A stretch of DNA of 64,000 nucleotides from Streptomyces sp. NBC_01451 (GCF_036227485.1 NZ_CP109479.1:2542001-2606000), one strand, 5' to 3'; shown: positions 25,675 to 34,844, counted from the stretch's first letter. The notes: generated by a model from the letters alone, not told the origin. Numbers and translations are program-made.

Positions 25675-26097
25675 GTGAGTCCGATGAGCCAGGCGGCGCA
25701 GAACCTGAACTGGTTGATCACCAACTTCGTGGACAACACCCCTGGGGTGTCGCACACGGTGGTGGTCTCCGCCGACGGACTCCTTCTGGCGATGTCCGAA
25801 GGCTTTCCGCGAGACCGTGCGGACCAGCTCGCCGCTGTCGCCTCCGGTCTGACCTCCCTCACCGCGGGTGCCTCGCGCATCTTCGAGGGCGGGAGCGTGA
25901 ACCAGACAGTGGTGGAGATGGAGCGGGGATTCCTCTTCCTCATGTCCGTTTCCGACGGTTCCTCCCTCGCGGTGCTTGCACATCCGGAGGCCGATATCGG
26001 TCTCATTGGGTACGAGATGGCGCTTCTGGTCGACCGTGCCGGTACGGTCCTGACACCCGATCTGCGTGCGGAGCTCCAAGGGAGCATTCTCAACTAA
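25675..26097 (+). CDS. cvnB2: Roadblock/LC7 protein CvnB2
   Basis: 140 residues, about 94% identical to CvnB1 by direct reading. It starts with GTG 1 nt after the cvnA2 stop, with CAGGAG just upstream in the end of cvnA2; the second-choice ATG is at 25684. Roadblock/LC7 partner of CvnD in the membrane complex. The near identity beside strongly diverged CvnA proteins suggests that B subunits are exchangeable or maintained by gene conversion. Confidence 0.93.
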   Translation: MSPMSQAAQNLNWLITNFVDNTPGVSHTVVVSADGLLLAMSEGFPRDRADQLAAVASGLTSLTAGASRIFEGGSVNQTVVEMERGFLFLMSVSDGSSLAVLAHPEADIGLIGYEMALLVDRAGTVLTPDLRAELQGSILN

Positions 26098-26193
26098 CAG
26101 TCAGACGGTGCGTTTTGGCGTCCCGGGGCGGTAGGTTTCGGACGCGGCTCCACAGTGATGCGGTGCCCGGCACAGTCGGAGGAGGAGAAGAAA

Positions 26194-26781
26194 GTGGCAA
26201 CACCCCCAGGCGGTTCGCCCTCGGGCAATTGGTCGTACGGCCCTGGCCAGGGTCAGGGCCAGGGTGACCAGAACCGGTACAACTTCCCCTCCGCACCGAG
26301 TCACCGCCGGCAGCAGCCGTACGCGCCCCAGAACCCGCAGGGTCCCGGGCCCTCGCCGTACGACCAGCCGGCGGCGCCGCGCATCCAGCCCGTGCAGCCG
26401 CAGCGCCGCTCCTCGGAGCCGTCGCCCGCCGGGGGCGCAAGCAATCCCCTGGTGCGTCCGTACGCCATGACCGGCGGCCGGACCCGCCCCCGTTACCAGC
26501 TCGCCATCGAGGCGCTGGTGCACACCACTGCGCAGCCGCACCAGATGCAGGGCCAGTTGCCCGAGCATCAGCGCATCTGCAACCTCTGCCGAGAGATCAA
26601 GTCGGTGGCCGAAATCTCGGCGTTGCTGACCATCCCCCTCGGCGTGGCCAGGATCCTCGTCGCCGACTTGGCGGAGGCAGGCCTGGTCGCCATCCATCAG
26701 CCCGGCGGCGACGAAAGCGCCGGCGGGCAGCCAGACGTGACTTTGCTCGAAAGGGTGCTCAGTGGACTTCGCAAGCTCTAG
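26194..26781 (+). CDS. cvnC2: DUF742 protein CvnC2 with N-terminal extension
   Basis: 195 residues. The C-terminal 120 residues match CvnC1 (LVRPYAMTGGRTRPRYQLAIEAL, HQRICNLCREIKSV, LVADLAEAGLVAIHQPGGD). The N-terminal 75 residues are a Gly/Gln/Pro-rich extension absent from CvnC1. GTG 26194 follows GGAGGAGAAGAAA, a strong ribosome site; an ATG at 26155 is less likely. It overlaps cvnD2 by 20 bp exactly as in conservon 1. Confidence 0.9.
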   Translation: MATPPGGSPSGNWSYGPGQGQGQGDQNRYNFPSAPSHRRQQPYAPQNPQGPGPSPYDQPAAPRIQPVQPQRRSSEPSPAGGASNPLVRPYAMTGGRTRPRYQLAIEALVHTTAQPHQMQGQLPEHQRICNLCREIKSVAEISALLTIPLGVARILVADLAEAGLVAIHQPGGDESAGGQPDVTLLERVLSGLRKL

Positions 26782-27343
26782 CGGAGGGCCTTCCCGCTCC
26801 ACCACGTCCGCGAAAATCGTGGTGGCGGGCGGCTTCGGCGTGGGCAAGACCACGTTCGTCGGGGCCGTCTCGGAGATCAATCCGCTGCGTACCGAGGCCG
26901 TCATGACGTCCGCGTCCGCGGGCATCGACGACCTGACGCACACCGGGGACAAGACCACCACCACGGTGGCCATGGACTTCGGCCGTATCACCCTGGACCA
27001 GGACCTGATCCTGTACCTCTTCGGTACGCCCGGCCAGGACCGCTTCTGGTTCATGTGGGACGACCTGGTGCGCGGTGCGATCGGCGCGATCGTCCTGGTC
27101 GACACCCGTCGGCTGGCGGACTGCTTCCCGGCGGTCGACTACTTCGAGAACAGCGGCCTGCCCTTCGTCATCGCCCTCAACGGCTTCGACGGAAGTCAGC
27201 CGTACAACCCCGACGAGGTGCGCGAGGCGCTCCAGATCGGGCCGGACACTCCGATCATCACGACGGACGCCCGTCATCGTGCGGACGCCAAGAGCGCGCT
27301 CATCACCCTTGTGGAGCACGCGCTGATGGCTCGCCTGCGGTAG
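26762..27343 (+). CDS. cvnD2: Conservon small GTPase CvnD2
   Basis: 193 residues. Walker A GGFGVGKTT, G3 FGTPGQDRF and G4-like LNGFD as in CvnD1. The two proteins differ only at the N-terminal linker (SSSGGPSRSTTSAK against SSDGGRATTSAK) and at a handful of conservative sites. GTG start inside cvnC2. It is the last gene of conservon 2 and is followed by a strong terminator. Confidence 0.93.
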   Translation: MDFASSSGGPSRSTTSAKIVVAGGFGVGKTTFVGAVSEINPLRTEAVMTSASAGIDDLTHTGDKTTTTVAMDFGRITLDQDLILYLFGTPGQDRFWFMWDDLVRGAIGAIVLVDTRRLADCFPAVDYFENSGLPFVIALNGFDGSQPYNPDEVREALQIGPDTPIITTDARHRADAKSALITLVEHALMARLR

Positions 27344-27479
27344 TAGGCAGCAGCTGTTGTGCGGCCACTGGCTGCCTCTCTGACGGTCACGGGCCGTCCG
27401 CGGGCAGCCAGTGGCCGTTCCCGGTTCTCCAGGCGGTCGGCAGCTGTTCTCGCGGTTCACCGCGCCCCTGAAGGCGCGA

Positions 27480-27510
27480 GAAGGGCCCCTCTCGACGAGA
27501 GGGGCCCTTC
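27480..27510. terminator. Bidirectional terminator between cvnD2 and accE
   Basis: Perfect 14-bp stem GAAGGGCCCCTCTC/GAGAGGGGCCCTTC with 3-nt loop, followed by TTGT on the plus strand. Confidence 0.85.
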
Positions 27511-27534
27511 TTGTCGTACGGCAGAGTCAGTGAG

Positions 27535-27726
27535 TCAGTGCCAGCTGTGCGGGGCGCGGAAGCCGCCCTCGCGCTCCAGGCGGCGCCAGCCGGCCTTCGG
27601 GCGTCCGCGGTGGGCCGGGGCCGCCGCCGGTGCCGCCGCCGCACGGGCCAGCAGGATGGCCGTGATGGCGGCGACTTCCTCGGGCCCGGCGTGGCCCTTC
27701 TCGACGCGAATGTCAGAAGTGTTCAT
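27535..27726 (-). CDS. accE: Acyl-CoA carboxylase epsilon subunit
   Basis: 63 residues. The small AccE/PccE-type subunit, with helical start IRVEKGHAGPEEVAAITAILLARAA, an Ala/Pro hinge and a Trp-rich basic end (AGWRRLEREGGFRAPHSWH). It tightens association of biotinylated alpha and beta subunits in actinomycete acyl-CoA carboxylases. The ATG follows CGGAG. It lies 70 bp downstream of accB on the same strand, the standard order. Conservation of the Trp-rich end is the strongest evidence. Confidence 0.9.
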   Translation of the reverse strand: MNTSDIRVEKGHAGPEEVAAITAILLARAAAAPAAAPAHRGRPKAGWRRLEREGGFRAPHSWH

Positions 27727-27796
27727 AGGTCACAGTCTCCGTGAGAGAGGTTTCCGCGGATGGACCGCGAAGGATCCGCTGGGTTACCGAGCGGAA

Positions 27797-29404
27797 TCAC
27801 TGAGGGGGGTTGCCGTGCTTTCGCGAAGGCAGGTCGGCGTGCTTGGTCTGCAGCATCGCGAGCGACCTGATGAGCACCGAACGCGTCTCGGCCGGGTCGA
27901 TGACGTCGTCGACCAGACCGCGCTCGGCGGCGTAGTAGGGGTGCATCAGCTCGGACTTGTACTCCTTGACCATCCGAGCCCTCATCGCCTCGGAGTCCTC
28001 GGCGTCCGCGATCTGACGGCGGAAGATGACGTTGGCGGCACCTTCCGCGCCCATCACGGCGATCTCGTTCGTCGGCCAGGCGTAGGTGAGGTCGGCGCCG
28101 ATGGACTGGCTGTCCATGACGATGTACGCGCCTCCGTACGCCTTGCGCAGGATCAGCGAGATCCTCGGAACGGTCGCGTTGCAGTAGGCGTAGAGCAGCT
28201 TCGCGCCGTGCCGGATGATCCCGCCGTGCTCCTGGTCGACGCCCGGCAGGAAGCCGGGGACATCCAGCAGCGTGACGATCGGGATGTTGAAAGCGTCACA
28301 CATCTGGACAAAGCGCGCAGCTTTTTCCGATGCCTCGATGTCCAGGACCCCGGCGAGGCTCTGCGGCTGGTTGGCGACGATGCCGACGACCTGGCCGCCG
28401 AGCCGGCCGAGCGCGCAGATGATGTTGCGGGCCCAGCGCTCGTGGATCTCCAGGTAGTCGCCGTCGTCGACGAGCTCCTCGATGACCTTGGTCATGTCGT
28501 ACGGCCGGTTGCCGTCGGCCGGGACGAGGTCCAGCAGGACGTCACCGCGCCGGTCGGCGGGGTCCTCGGAATCGACCCGCGGCGGGTTCTCCCGGTTGTT
28601 CTGCGGCAGCATCGCGAGGAGGTAGCGGACCTCGGCGATGCAGGTCTCCTCGTCGTCGTACGCGAAGTGCGCGACGCCGCTGGTCTCGGCGTGCACGTCG
28701 GCGCCGCCGAGGCCGTTCTGGGTGATCTCCTCACCGGTGACCGCCTTGACGACGTCCGGGCCGGTGATGAACATCTGTGAGGTCTCGCGGACCATGAAGA
28801 CGAAGTCGGTGAGGGCGGGCGAGTAGGCCGCGCCGCCGGCGCACGGGCCGAGCATCACGCTGATCTGCGGGATGACGCCGGAGGCCTTGGTGTTGCGCTG
28901 GAAGATGCCGCCGTACCCGGCCAGGGCCGAGACGCCCTCCTGGATACGGGCGCCGGCGCCGTCGTTGAGCGACACCAGCGGGGCCCCGGCCGCGATGGCC
29001 ATGTCCATGATCTTGTGGATCTTCGTGGCGTGGGCCTCGCCCAGCGCGCCGCCGAAGATGCGGAAGTCATGGGCGTAGACGAAGACCGTACGGCCCTCCA
29101 CCGTGCCCCAGCCGGTGATGACACCGTCGGTGAACGGCTTCTTGGCCTCCAGGCCGAAACCGGTCGCGCGGTGCCGGCGCAGCTGCTCGACCTCGTTGAA
29201 GGAGTCCGGGTCGAGGAGCAGCTCGATGCGCTCCCGGGCGGTCAGCTTGCCCTTGGCATGCTGCGCCTCGGTCGCCTTCTCACTGGGGCCGGCCAGAGCC
29301 TGCGCACGGATCTGGTGCAGCTCGGCCACGCGCCCGCGTGCGTCCGTCGGCTCCCCCGTCGGCTCGCCCGTGGACTCACCCTGCGCCTCATCCAAAACGG
29401 TCAT
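27797..29404 (-). CDS. accB: Acyl-CoA carboxylase beta (carboxyltransferase) subunit
   Basis: 535 residues with two crotonase-like carboxyltransferase halves. The oxyanion regions are GPCAGGAAYSPA (first half) and the GGAYIVM block (second half). In S. coelicolor the residue after GGAY is Asp in PccB (propionyl-CoA specific) and Ile in AccB (also uses acetyl- and butyryl-CoA); here it is Ile, so malonyl-CoA production is expected. No alpha subunit is nearby. TAAGGT sits 6 nt before the ATG, suggesting a leaderless transcript, though AAGG could also act as a weak ribosome site. Confidence 0.94.
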   Translation of the reverse strand: MTVLDEAQGESTGEPTGEPTDARGRVAELHQIRAQALAGPSEKATEAQHAKGKLTARERIELLLDPDSFNEVEQLRRHRATGFGLEAKKPFTDGVITGWGTVEGRTVFVYAHDFRIFGGALGEAHATKIHKIMDMAIAAGAPLVSLNDGAGARIQEGVSALAGYGGIFQRNTKASGVIPQISVMLGPCAGGAAYSPALTDFVFMVRETSQMFITGPDVVKAVTGEEITQNGLGGADVHAETSGVAHFAYDDEETCIAEVRYLLAMLPQNNRENPPRVDSEDPADRRGDVLLDLVPADGNRPYDMTKVIEELVDDGDYLEIHERWARNIICALGRLGGQVVGIVANQPQSLAGVLDIEASEKAARFVQMCDAFNIPIVTLLDVPGFLPGVDQEHGGIIRHGAKLLYAYCNATVPRISLILRKAYGGAYIVMDSQSIGADLTYAWPTNEIAVMGAEGAANVIFRRQIADAEDSEAMRARMVKEYKSELMHPYYAAERGLVDDVIDPAETRSVLIRSLAMLQTKHADLPSRKHGNPPQ

Positions 29405-29767
29405 GTAGCGACCTTACGAAGCGGAGCGAAAAACCGGTCCGTCGACTCCGTACAGTCTCCGGCGCGTTTTCCTGGTACCCCTGAACAGAAGAACACCGGC
29501 ATGCACGCGACCCGACTGTTCAGGGGCCGTGCGGCTTGTGGGGTTCCCACAAAGCCGTCACATGAACGGCGAGCGAGGCCCGCGTCGGCCACAAGGGGGA
29601 CGCGAGCCGTGTGACGCCACACCGAAGCCCGCCGGACGGGACTACGCCACTTGAAGTAACATCACGAACACTCTCCGGATAAGGTTGAACATTGAACGGA
29701 ATAGAGCTATGGTTCATCCCGTTGGACTGATTAAAGATTCAACAACCCGTCCCCAAGGAGTCACGTC
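29405..29767. other. Gene-free spacer with accB and yceI promoters
   Basis: About 360 bp between divergent accB and the YceI gene. The right-hand 120 bp is AT-rich and holds the YceI promoter at 29685-29713. I see no supported gene or structured RNA in the rest. Confidence 0.5.
29685..29713 (+). promoter_or_regulatory. Promoter of the YceI gene
   Basis: TTGAAC (29685-29690), 17-bp spacer, TATGGT (29708-29713). A second TTGAAC follows at once (TTGAACATTGAAC), and GATTCAAC lies near 29735, so a regulator recognising TTGAA half-sites is possible. Confidence 0.5.
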
Positions 29768-30385
29768 ATGAGCATCTTCGGCCGCAAGACCACCGCCGAC
29801 AGCGACGCCGCCACCTCGTCCGTGGCGACCGCGGTGGCCCCCGAGCTCGCCGCGCTGACCGGCGACTACACGATCGACCCGTCCCACACGACCATCGGTT
29901 TCGTCGCCCGCCACGCCATGGTGACGAACGTCAAGGGCAGCTTCCAGGAGTTCGAGGGCACCCTGCACCTCGACGGCACCGACCCCGCCAACTCGACAGC
30001 GTCCCTCGACATCACGATGAACAGCATCGAGACGGGCTCCGCCGACCGTGACGGCCACCTGAAGAGCGCGGACTTCTTCCGCACCGACGAGTTCCCGACG
30101 ATGACGTTCCGCTCCACCAAGGCGGAGTCCCTGGGCGGCTCCGACTACCGCATCACCGGCGACCTGGAGATCCTGGGCACCACCAAGCCGATCTCCATCG
30201 ACCTGGAGTTCAACGGCGCGGCGAAGGACCCGTTCGGCAACGAGCGCGTGGGCTTCGAGGGCAAGGCGGAGATCCTGCGCTCGGCGTGGGGCCTGACCTG
30301 GAACGCGGCGCTGGAGACGGGTGGCGTGCTGGTGTCCGACAAGATCAAGCTGAACTTCGACATCTCGGCCATCAGGAACGCGTGA
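29768..30385 (+). CDS. YceI-family lipocalin-like protein
   Basis: 205 residues. The YceI beta-barrel starts at about residue 32 (GDYTIDPSHTTIGFVARHAMVTNVKGSF) and shows the family pattern ADRDGHLKSADFF and FPTMTFRST, then DLEILGTTKPISIDLEF. These proteins bind polyisoprenoid-type lipids. No signal peptide is present; the 30-residue N-terminus is polar, so the protein is probably cytoplasmic, unlike E. coli YceI. The ATG follows CAAGGAG. Monocistronic by context. Confidence 0.92.
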   Translation: MSIFGRKTTADSDAATSSVATAVAPELAALTGDYTIDPSHTTIGFVARHAMVTNVKGSFQEFEGTLHLDGTDPANSTASLDITMNSIETGSADRDGHLKSADFFRTDEFPTMTFRSTKAESLGGSDYRITGDLEILGTTKPISIDLEFNGAAKDPFGNERVGFEGKAEILRSAWGLTWNAALETGGVLVSDKIKLNFDISAIRNA

Positions 30386-30514
30386 CACGACGCCCACCGC
30401 TCCGGATGCCGCGACGCCGGCAGCCGCGGAGCGGAGACGAACCGCCCGCCCGGTCGCTCCACGACCGGGCGGGCGGACGTGTGTCGAGGCCCCGACGCCT
30501 TTCCCGACTCCCCC

Positions 30515-31138
30515 TCAGGACGCCGGACTTGGGGACCCTCCCGCCAGTGCGGCCACGGCTGCCGCGAGGCGCGCGGCCCGGACGTCCGGCGTACGGGCCT
30601 TGAGCAGCGGCAGTACGACCCGGTACCGGTCCGTCCTGCCGAGCGCCCCGAAGGCCGCCCCGGCTCGCGGGTCGCGCTCCAGCGCGGCGACGAGGTCGTC
30701 CGGGACGGAGGCGTTGCGCTGGGACTCGTACGCCGCCTCCCAACGCCCGTCCGCCTTCGCGGCGTCGACCTCCGCGAAGCCCCCGGGCCGCATCAGCCCG
30801 GCCGCCGCCAGCTCCGGCACCCGCCGCACGTTGACCATCGACCACACGCTGCCCCGCCGACGCGGGGTGATCTTCTGCAGGAAGTGCGAGGCGTCGAGGC
30901 CCTTGCGCTGCCCGGTGATCCACCCATGGCAGAGGGCCATGTCGTTGACCTCTCCGGCGGTGACGGAGGCCGGCTCCGAGCCCTTTTTCGCGACCTTCAC
31001 CCAGAGGCCGACGGCGCCGGGGGCCCGGTGGGCGGTCAGCCAGGCGTCGAGGGCGGGCGCGTCGGCGAAGGACATGACCGGCACACCGCCGAGGGCGTCG
31101 GTGGGCCGGCCGGGGGCACTGTCGGGTGGGGTGGTCAT
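30515..31138 (-). CDS. YdeI/OmpD-associated family protein
   Basis: 207 residues. The core WLTAHRAPGAVGLWVKVAKKGSEPASVTAGEVNDMALCHGWITGQRKGLD...FLQKITPRRRGSVWS matches the YdeI/OmpD-associated family (YdeI-like domain plus a C-terminal helical region with the DDLVAALERDPRA motif). Members are linked to stress and cationic-peptide tolerance; the biochemical role is unclear. The ATG at 31138 lacks a good ribosome site and lies close to a promoter-like TATAT, so the leader is short. A 21-bp palindrome lies 20 bp upstream. Confidence 0.85.
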   Translation of the reverse strand: MTTPPDSAPGRPTDALGGVPVMSFADAPALDAWLTAHRAPGAVGLWVKVAKKGSEPASVTAGEVNDMALCHGWITGQRKGLDASHFLQKITPRRRGSVWSMVNVRRVPELAAAGLMRPGGFAEVDAAKADGRWEAAYESQRNASVPDDLVAALERDPRAGAAFGALGRTDRYRVVLPLLKARTPDVRAARLAAAVAALAGGSPSPAS

Positions 31139-31158
31139 GAGGGCACAGTAGGAGGGAT

Positions 31159-31179
31159 ATAGGACAGTTACTGTCCTAT
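31159..31179. promoter_or_regulatory. Perfect 21-bp palindromic operator upstream of the YdeI-like gene
   Basis: Arms ATAGGACAGT and ACTGTCCTAT around a single T. It overlaps the -35/-10 region inferred for the minus-strand gene at 31138. No regulator gene is adjacent, so the cognate repressor is elsewhere. Confidence 0.7.
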
Positions 31180-31242
31180 GAACGGGCGATCGGCTGCACC
31201 GGCCGCCCCCTGTGCTGTACACCTCTCGACGTGGACGTGAGC

Positions 31243-31581
31243 ATGGACAACACCGAGTGGGTCGTCGTCACCTCGTGCGAAAACCTTCCCCGGCGGCCCG
31301 GGCCGCTTGCCGCCCTGCGCGGTTGACTGCGCGAACACGGCATCGACTGGATGCCGTTCGCGGTGGACGAGGTCCGGTACGACCTCACGTGCGGCCCGGA
31401 TGCCGACGGGCGCCCGCGCGGATGGTTCACCGTGTACGTGAGGGCGGACGCACTGCGCGGGCTCGGGCTTCATCCCGGGCAGCCGACCGCGCGCGGTGGC
31501 GGCTTCTCGCCGCCCGCCTGGTGGCACGCCGCCGGGGAGCGGTACGGCCGTCGGTGGTCGGCTCCGCCGCCGCCCGAATAA
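31243..31581 (+). pseudogene. Small hypothetical gene interrupted by an in-frame TGA
   Basis: The frame from ATG 31243 reads MDNTEWVVVTSCENLPRRP...LAALRG, meets TGA at 31324-31326, and then continues without further stops as LREHGIDWMPFAVDEVRY... to 31581. Codon usage stays Streptomyces-like on both sides and the joint LAALRG-stop-LREHGI looks like one continuous helix, so a point nonsense mutation is the simplest reading. The downstream part alone could start at ATG 31351 (76 residues). Alternatives are stop readthrough (TGA-C context) or a sequencing error. Function unknown. Confidence 0.6.
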
Positions 31582-31620
31582 CCCGGTGCGGGGCCCCCGC
31601 CCGCGAGTTAGCCTCCGACC

Positions 31621-32118
31621 ATGACCTGGCTCCCCCCTGACTTCGTCCATCCGCTGCGCGTCGACGTACCCGGTGGGTATCACCTGCGGCCGATTCGCGG
31701 GGCCGACGCCGCCATCGACTATCCGACCGTCATGGGCTCGCGCGAGCGGCTGTGGGGCATCTTCGGGGAGGCCTGGGGGTGGCCGGCCGCCACCATCACG
31801 TACGAGGCGAATCTCGCCGATCTGGAGCGGCACGCCGCCGAGGCGGACGCTCACGAGTCCTTCAACTACGTGCTGCTCAACGAGGACGAGACCGTCGAAC
31901 TCGGGTGCGTGTACATCGATCCGCCCGAGAAGGCCGGTGCCGACGCCGAGATCTCCTGGTGGGTGGTGGACAGCGCCGTGGGAGGTGCGGTGGAGCAGGC
32001 CCTCGACGCTCTCGTACCGCAGTGGATCGCCGACGGCTGGCCCTTCGTGAAGCCTCGGTTCATCGGGCGGGACCTCTCCTGGGCGGAGTGGCTGCGGCTT
32101 CCCGACGCCGCCGAATGA
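31621..32118 (+). CDS. GNAT-like N-acetyltransferase domain protein
   Basis: 165 residues. GYHLRPIRGADAAIDYPTVMGSRERLW and the strand pattern NYVLLNEDETVELGCVYIDPPEK...AEISWWVVDS resemble the GNAT fold, but the canonical acetyl-CoA loop (Q/R-x-x-G-x-G/A) is not obvious, so activity is uncertain. There is no Shine-Dalgarno. TTAGCCT ends just upstream of the ATG, the typical placement of a -10 box for a leaderless mRNA. It stands alone between the broken gene and the trypsin gene. Confidence 0.65.
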   Translation: MTWLPPDFVHPLRVDVPGGYHLRPIRGADAAIDYPTVMGSRERLWGIFGEAWGWPAATITYEANLADLERHAAEADAHESFNYVLLNEDETVELGCVYIDPPEKAGADAEISWWVVDSAVGGAVEQALDALVPQWIADGWPFVKPRFIGRDLSWAEWLRLPDAAE

Positions 32119-32126
32119 CCCCGCAC

Positions 32127-32207
32127 AGGGGCACGGGGAACGAGGCGCGAGGCACGGGAAACCGGACATGGGACACGGGACGCCGGACACCGGACACGGG
32201 TGGCCGG
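32127..32207. repeat. Degenerate tandem GGACACGG-type repeats
   Basis: Roughly 80 bp made of imperfect short units (GGCACGGG, GGACATGGG, ACACGGGA, GGACACCGG, ACACGGGT). Non-coding, between the GNAT-like gene and the trypsin promoter. Confidence 0.5.
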
Positions 32208-32242
32208 CCCCGATCCGGCCCCCCGGCCCTGTGGCCCGATAG

Positions 32243-33190
<948 letters not shown>

Positions 33191-33221
33191 CCCTCGTCCT
33201 CATCGCATCCCGTACGACGTC

Positions 33222-33255
33222 CACGGGCCCGGCGCCGTTCCGCGCCGGGCCCGTG
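33222..33255. terminator. Terminator after the trypsin gene
   Basis: 14-bp stem CACGGGCCCGGCGC/GCGCCGGGCCCGTG with 6-nt loop, 31 bp after the sprT stop. It may also serve the convergent gene ending at 33383. Confidence 0.8.
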
Positions 33256-33382
33256 CCCGTGCCGGCAGGTGAGTCGCAGCGCCGCCCGCACCCGTCCCGT
33301 CCTCGGGGGCACCGCCCTCGAACCCCCCGCTCCTCGAACTCCCCCAGAGGGGACCCCAAGAGGCTGGATTTCCGGCATCTGC

Positions 33383-34750
33383 TCAGAAGCCCCCGCCGAA
33401 GTCCCCGCCGCCCCCGAAGTCCCCTCCGCCGAACCCTCCCCCGAAGTCCCCGGGGTCGAAGTCCGCGCCGGACATGTCACCGCCCTCGAAGCCACCGGAG
33501 TTGCCGAAGTCGCCGTATCCGCCGCCGTAGTCGGCCGCGTAGGACGGGGTGGCCATCATGCTGCCGAGCATCGTGCCGACGAGGAGACCGGGGAGGACGC
33601 CGCCGCCGAAGTAGCCGCCCGCCCAGGGGCCGTACGCCGGACCGGCGTCCCAGTAGGGGCGAGGCCCCGAGGGGGTCTCCACCTCGCGGACCGCCGGGTC
33701 GTGGCCGTCGGCCAGGCGGGCGCGGTCGGCGGCGCAGACCGGGACCTCGCGGGGTTCACCGCCCGCGGGGGTCCACGTCGCGTCGGCGACCGAGGGGCCG
33801 TGGCGCGGGTCGAAGAAGCAGGGGCCCCGGCGTTCGGGCAGCGGGCGGCCCTCGCGGCGCGCCGCCAGCTGCGCGAGCGAGAACCGGCCGTCCTCCAGGG
33901 CCTGGGTCACCGCGCGCACCTCCTCCGGCCGCCGGGTGGCCGCCATCAGCGACTTCGCCTTGTCGTACGCGTCCAGCGCCCGCTCGTAGTCGGCGCGCAT
34001 CGCGTCGTCGGCGCCCGCCTCGGCGGGGTGGAAGTCGAGCCGGTCGAGTTCCTCGCCGAACGCGGTGATGTCCTCGTCGACGACGACCGTGAGCTTGGCG
34101 AGCGCGGCCCGCCGCTCCTCCTCGTGCCGTGCGCGGTTGCGCCGGACCAGCGCGTACGCGCCCACGCCACCGGCCGCCAGCACCGTGCCGAAGGCGATCA
34201 GCGCCCCCGTGTTCACCCCGCCCTCGTCGCCAGCACCCGAGCCGCTCCAGGTGGCGGGCGCCGAACCGCCGACGGTGCCGCGCAGCGCCGCGTCGACGAA
34301 GTCGTTGAGCTGTGCCTTCGTGTCGCCCGCGGTCCGGACCGCCGTCACTAGGTTGCCGACCGCCGACTCGTTCAGCACCGTGCTGTCGGCCCGCGCGTCG
34401 AATCTGCCACCGAGGCGGACGGCGTACAGACCCGTGATGCCCGTCTCCGTGCGGAGGTTCGTGAAGAGGTTCTCGGTCGGGTAGCCGGCCGGGAGTACGG
34501 CCACGAACACGGGCTTGTCCGCGTCCTTGATCCTGGCGGCGAGCGCGTCGGCGTCGGACGAGGACAACAGGCCGGAGGCGGCCGGGTCCACGTACACCGG
34601 GCCCGCGCGCAGCGCCTCGGCGATCTTCGAGAGGTCGGTGGCCGCGTGCGCGCCGGGCGCGGCGGCCGTCAGCAGCGCGAGTACCGCGAGTGTCGCGACG
34701 AAGGGCACCAGCAGCAGGCGTACGAGAGGACGGACCAGTACGGCCTTCAT
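33383..34750 (-). CDS. Secreted, membrane-anchored Gly-rich protein
   Basis: 455 residues. A signal peptide (residues 1-36, ending GAHA-ATDL) precedes an outward region of about 130 residues (KIAEALRAGPVYVDPAASGLL...) reminiscent of TPM-like domains. A membrane segment follows at about 180-200 (GALIAFGTVLAAGGVGAYALV), then a charged cytoplasmic coil and a C-terminal Gly/Phe/Asp tail (GGGFGGGDFGGGG). Proteins of this layout are widespread in actinobacteria; function is unknown. The ATG at 34750 gives a proper signal peptide. Confidence 0.8.
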   Translation of the reverse strand: MKAVLVRPLVRLLLVPFVATLAVLALLTAAAPGAHAATDLSKIAEALRAGPVYVDPAASGLLSSSDADALAARIKDADKPVFVAVLPAGYPTENLFTNLRTETGITGLYAVRLGGRFDARADSTVLNESAVGNLVTAVRTAGDTKAQLNDFVDAALRGTVGGSAPATWSGSGAGDEGGVNTGALIAFGTVLAAGGVGAYALVRRNRARHEEERRAALAKLTVVVDEDITAFGEELDRLDFHPAEAGADDAMRADYERALDAYDKAKSLMAATRRPEEVRAVTQALEDGRFSLAQLAARREGRPLPERRGPCFFDPRHGPSVADATWTPAGGEPREVPVCAADRARLADGHDPAVREVETPSGPRPYWDAGPAYGPWAGGYFGGGVLPGLLVGTMLGSMMATPSYAADYGGGYGDFGNSGGFEGGDMSGADFDPGDFGGGFGGGDFGGGGDFGGGF

Positions 34751-34788
34751 GTCTTCGAAGCTACCCGACTCGGGGGAGAAACGGACAT

Positions 34789-34832
34789 CGGTCCTGGTGG
34801 GGCTCCCGCTCCCCCCGACCTCACCAGGACCG
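34789..34832 (-). terminator. Terminator of the GH3 gene
   Basis: 11-bp stem CGGTCCTGGTG/CACCAGGACCG (34789-34799 with 34822-34832) 13 bp beyond the stop codon, with a 22-nt loop. Confidence 0.65.
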
Positions 34833-34844
34833 CTCCCGCATCGC

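Noticed and set aside
22215..26093. Very long antisense frame across cvnA2-cvnB2
   Set aside because: The plus strand encodes unmistakable CvnA/CvnB domains. The antisense frame has no motif and runs across gene borders.
31324..31326. TGA as a selenocysteine codon
   Set aside because: No stem-loop of the bacterial SECIS type is evident after it, and the local peptide has no redox motif.
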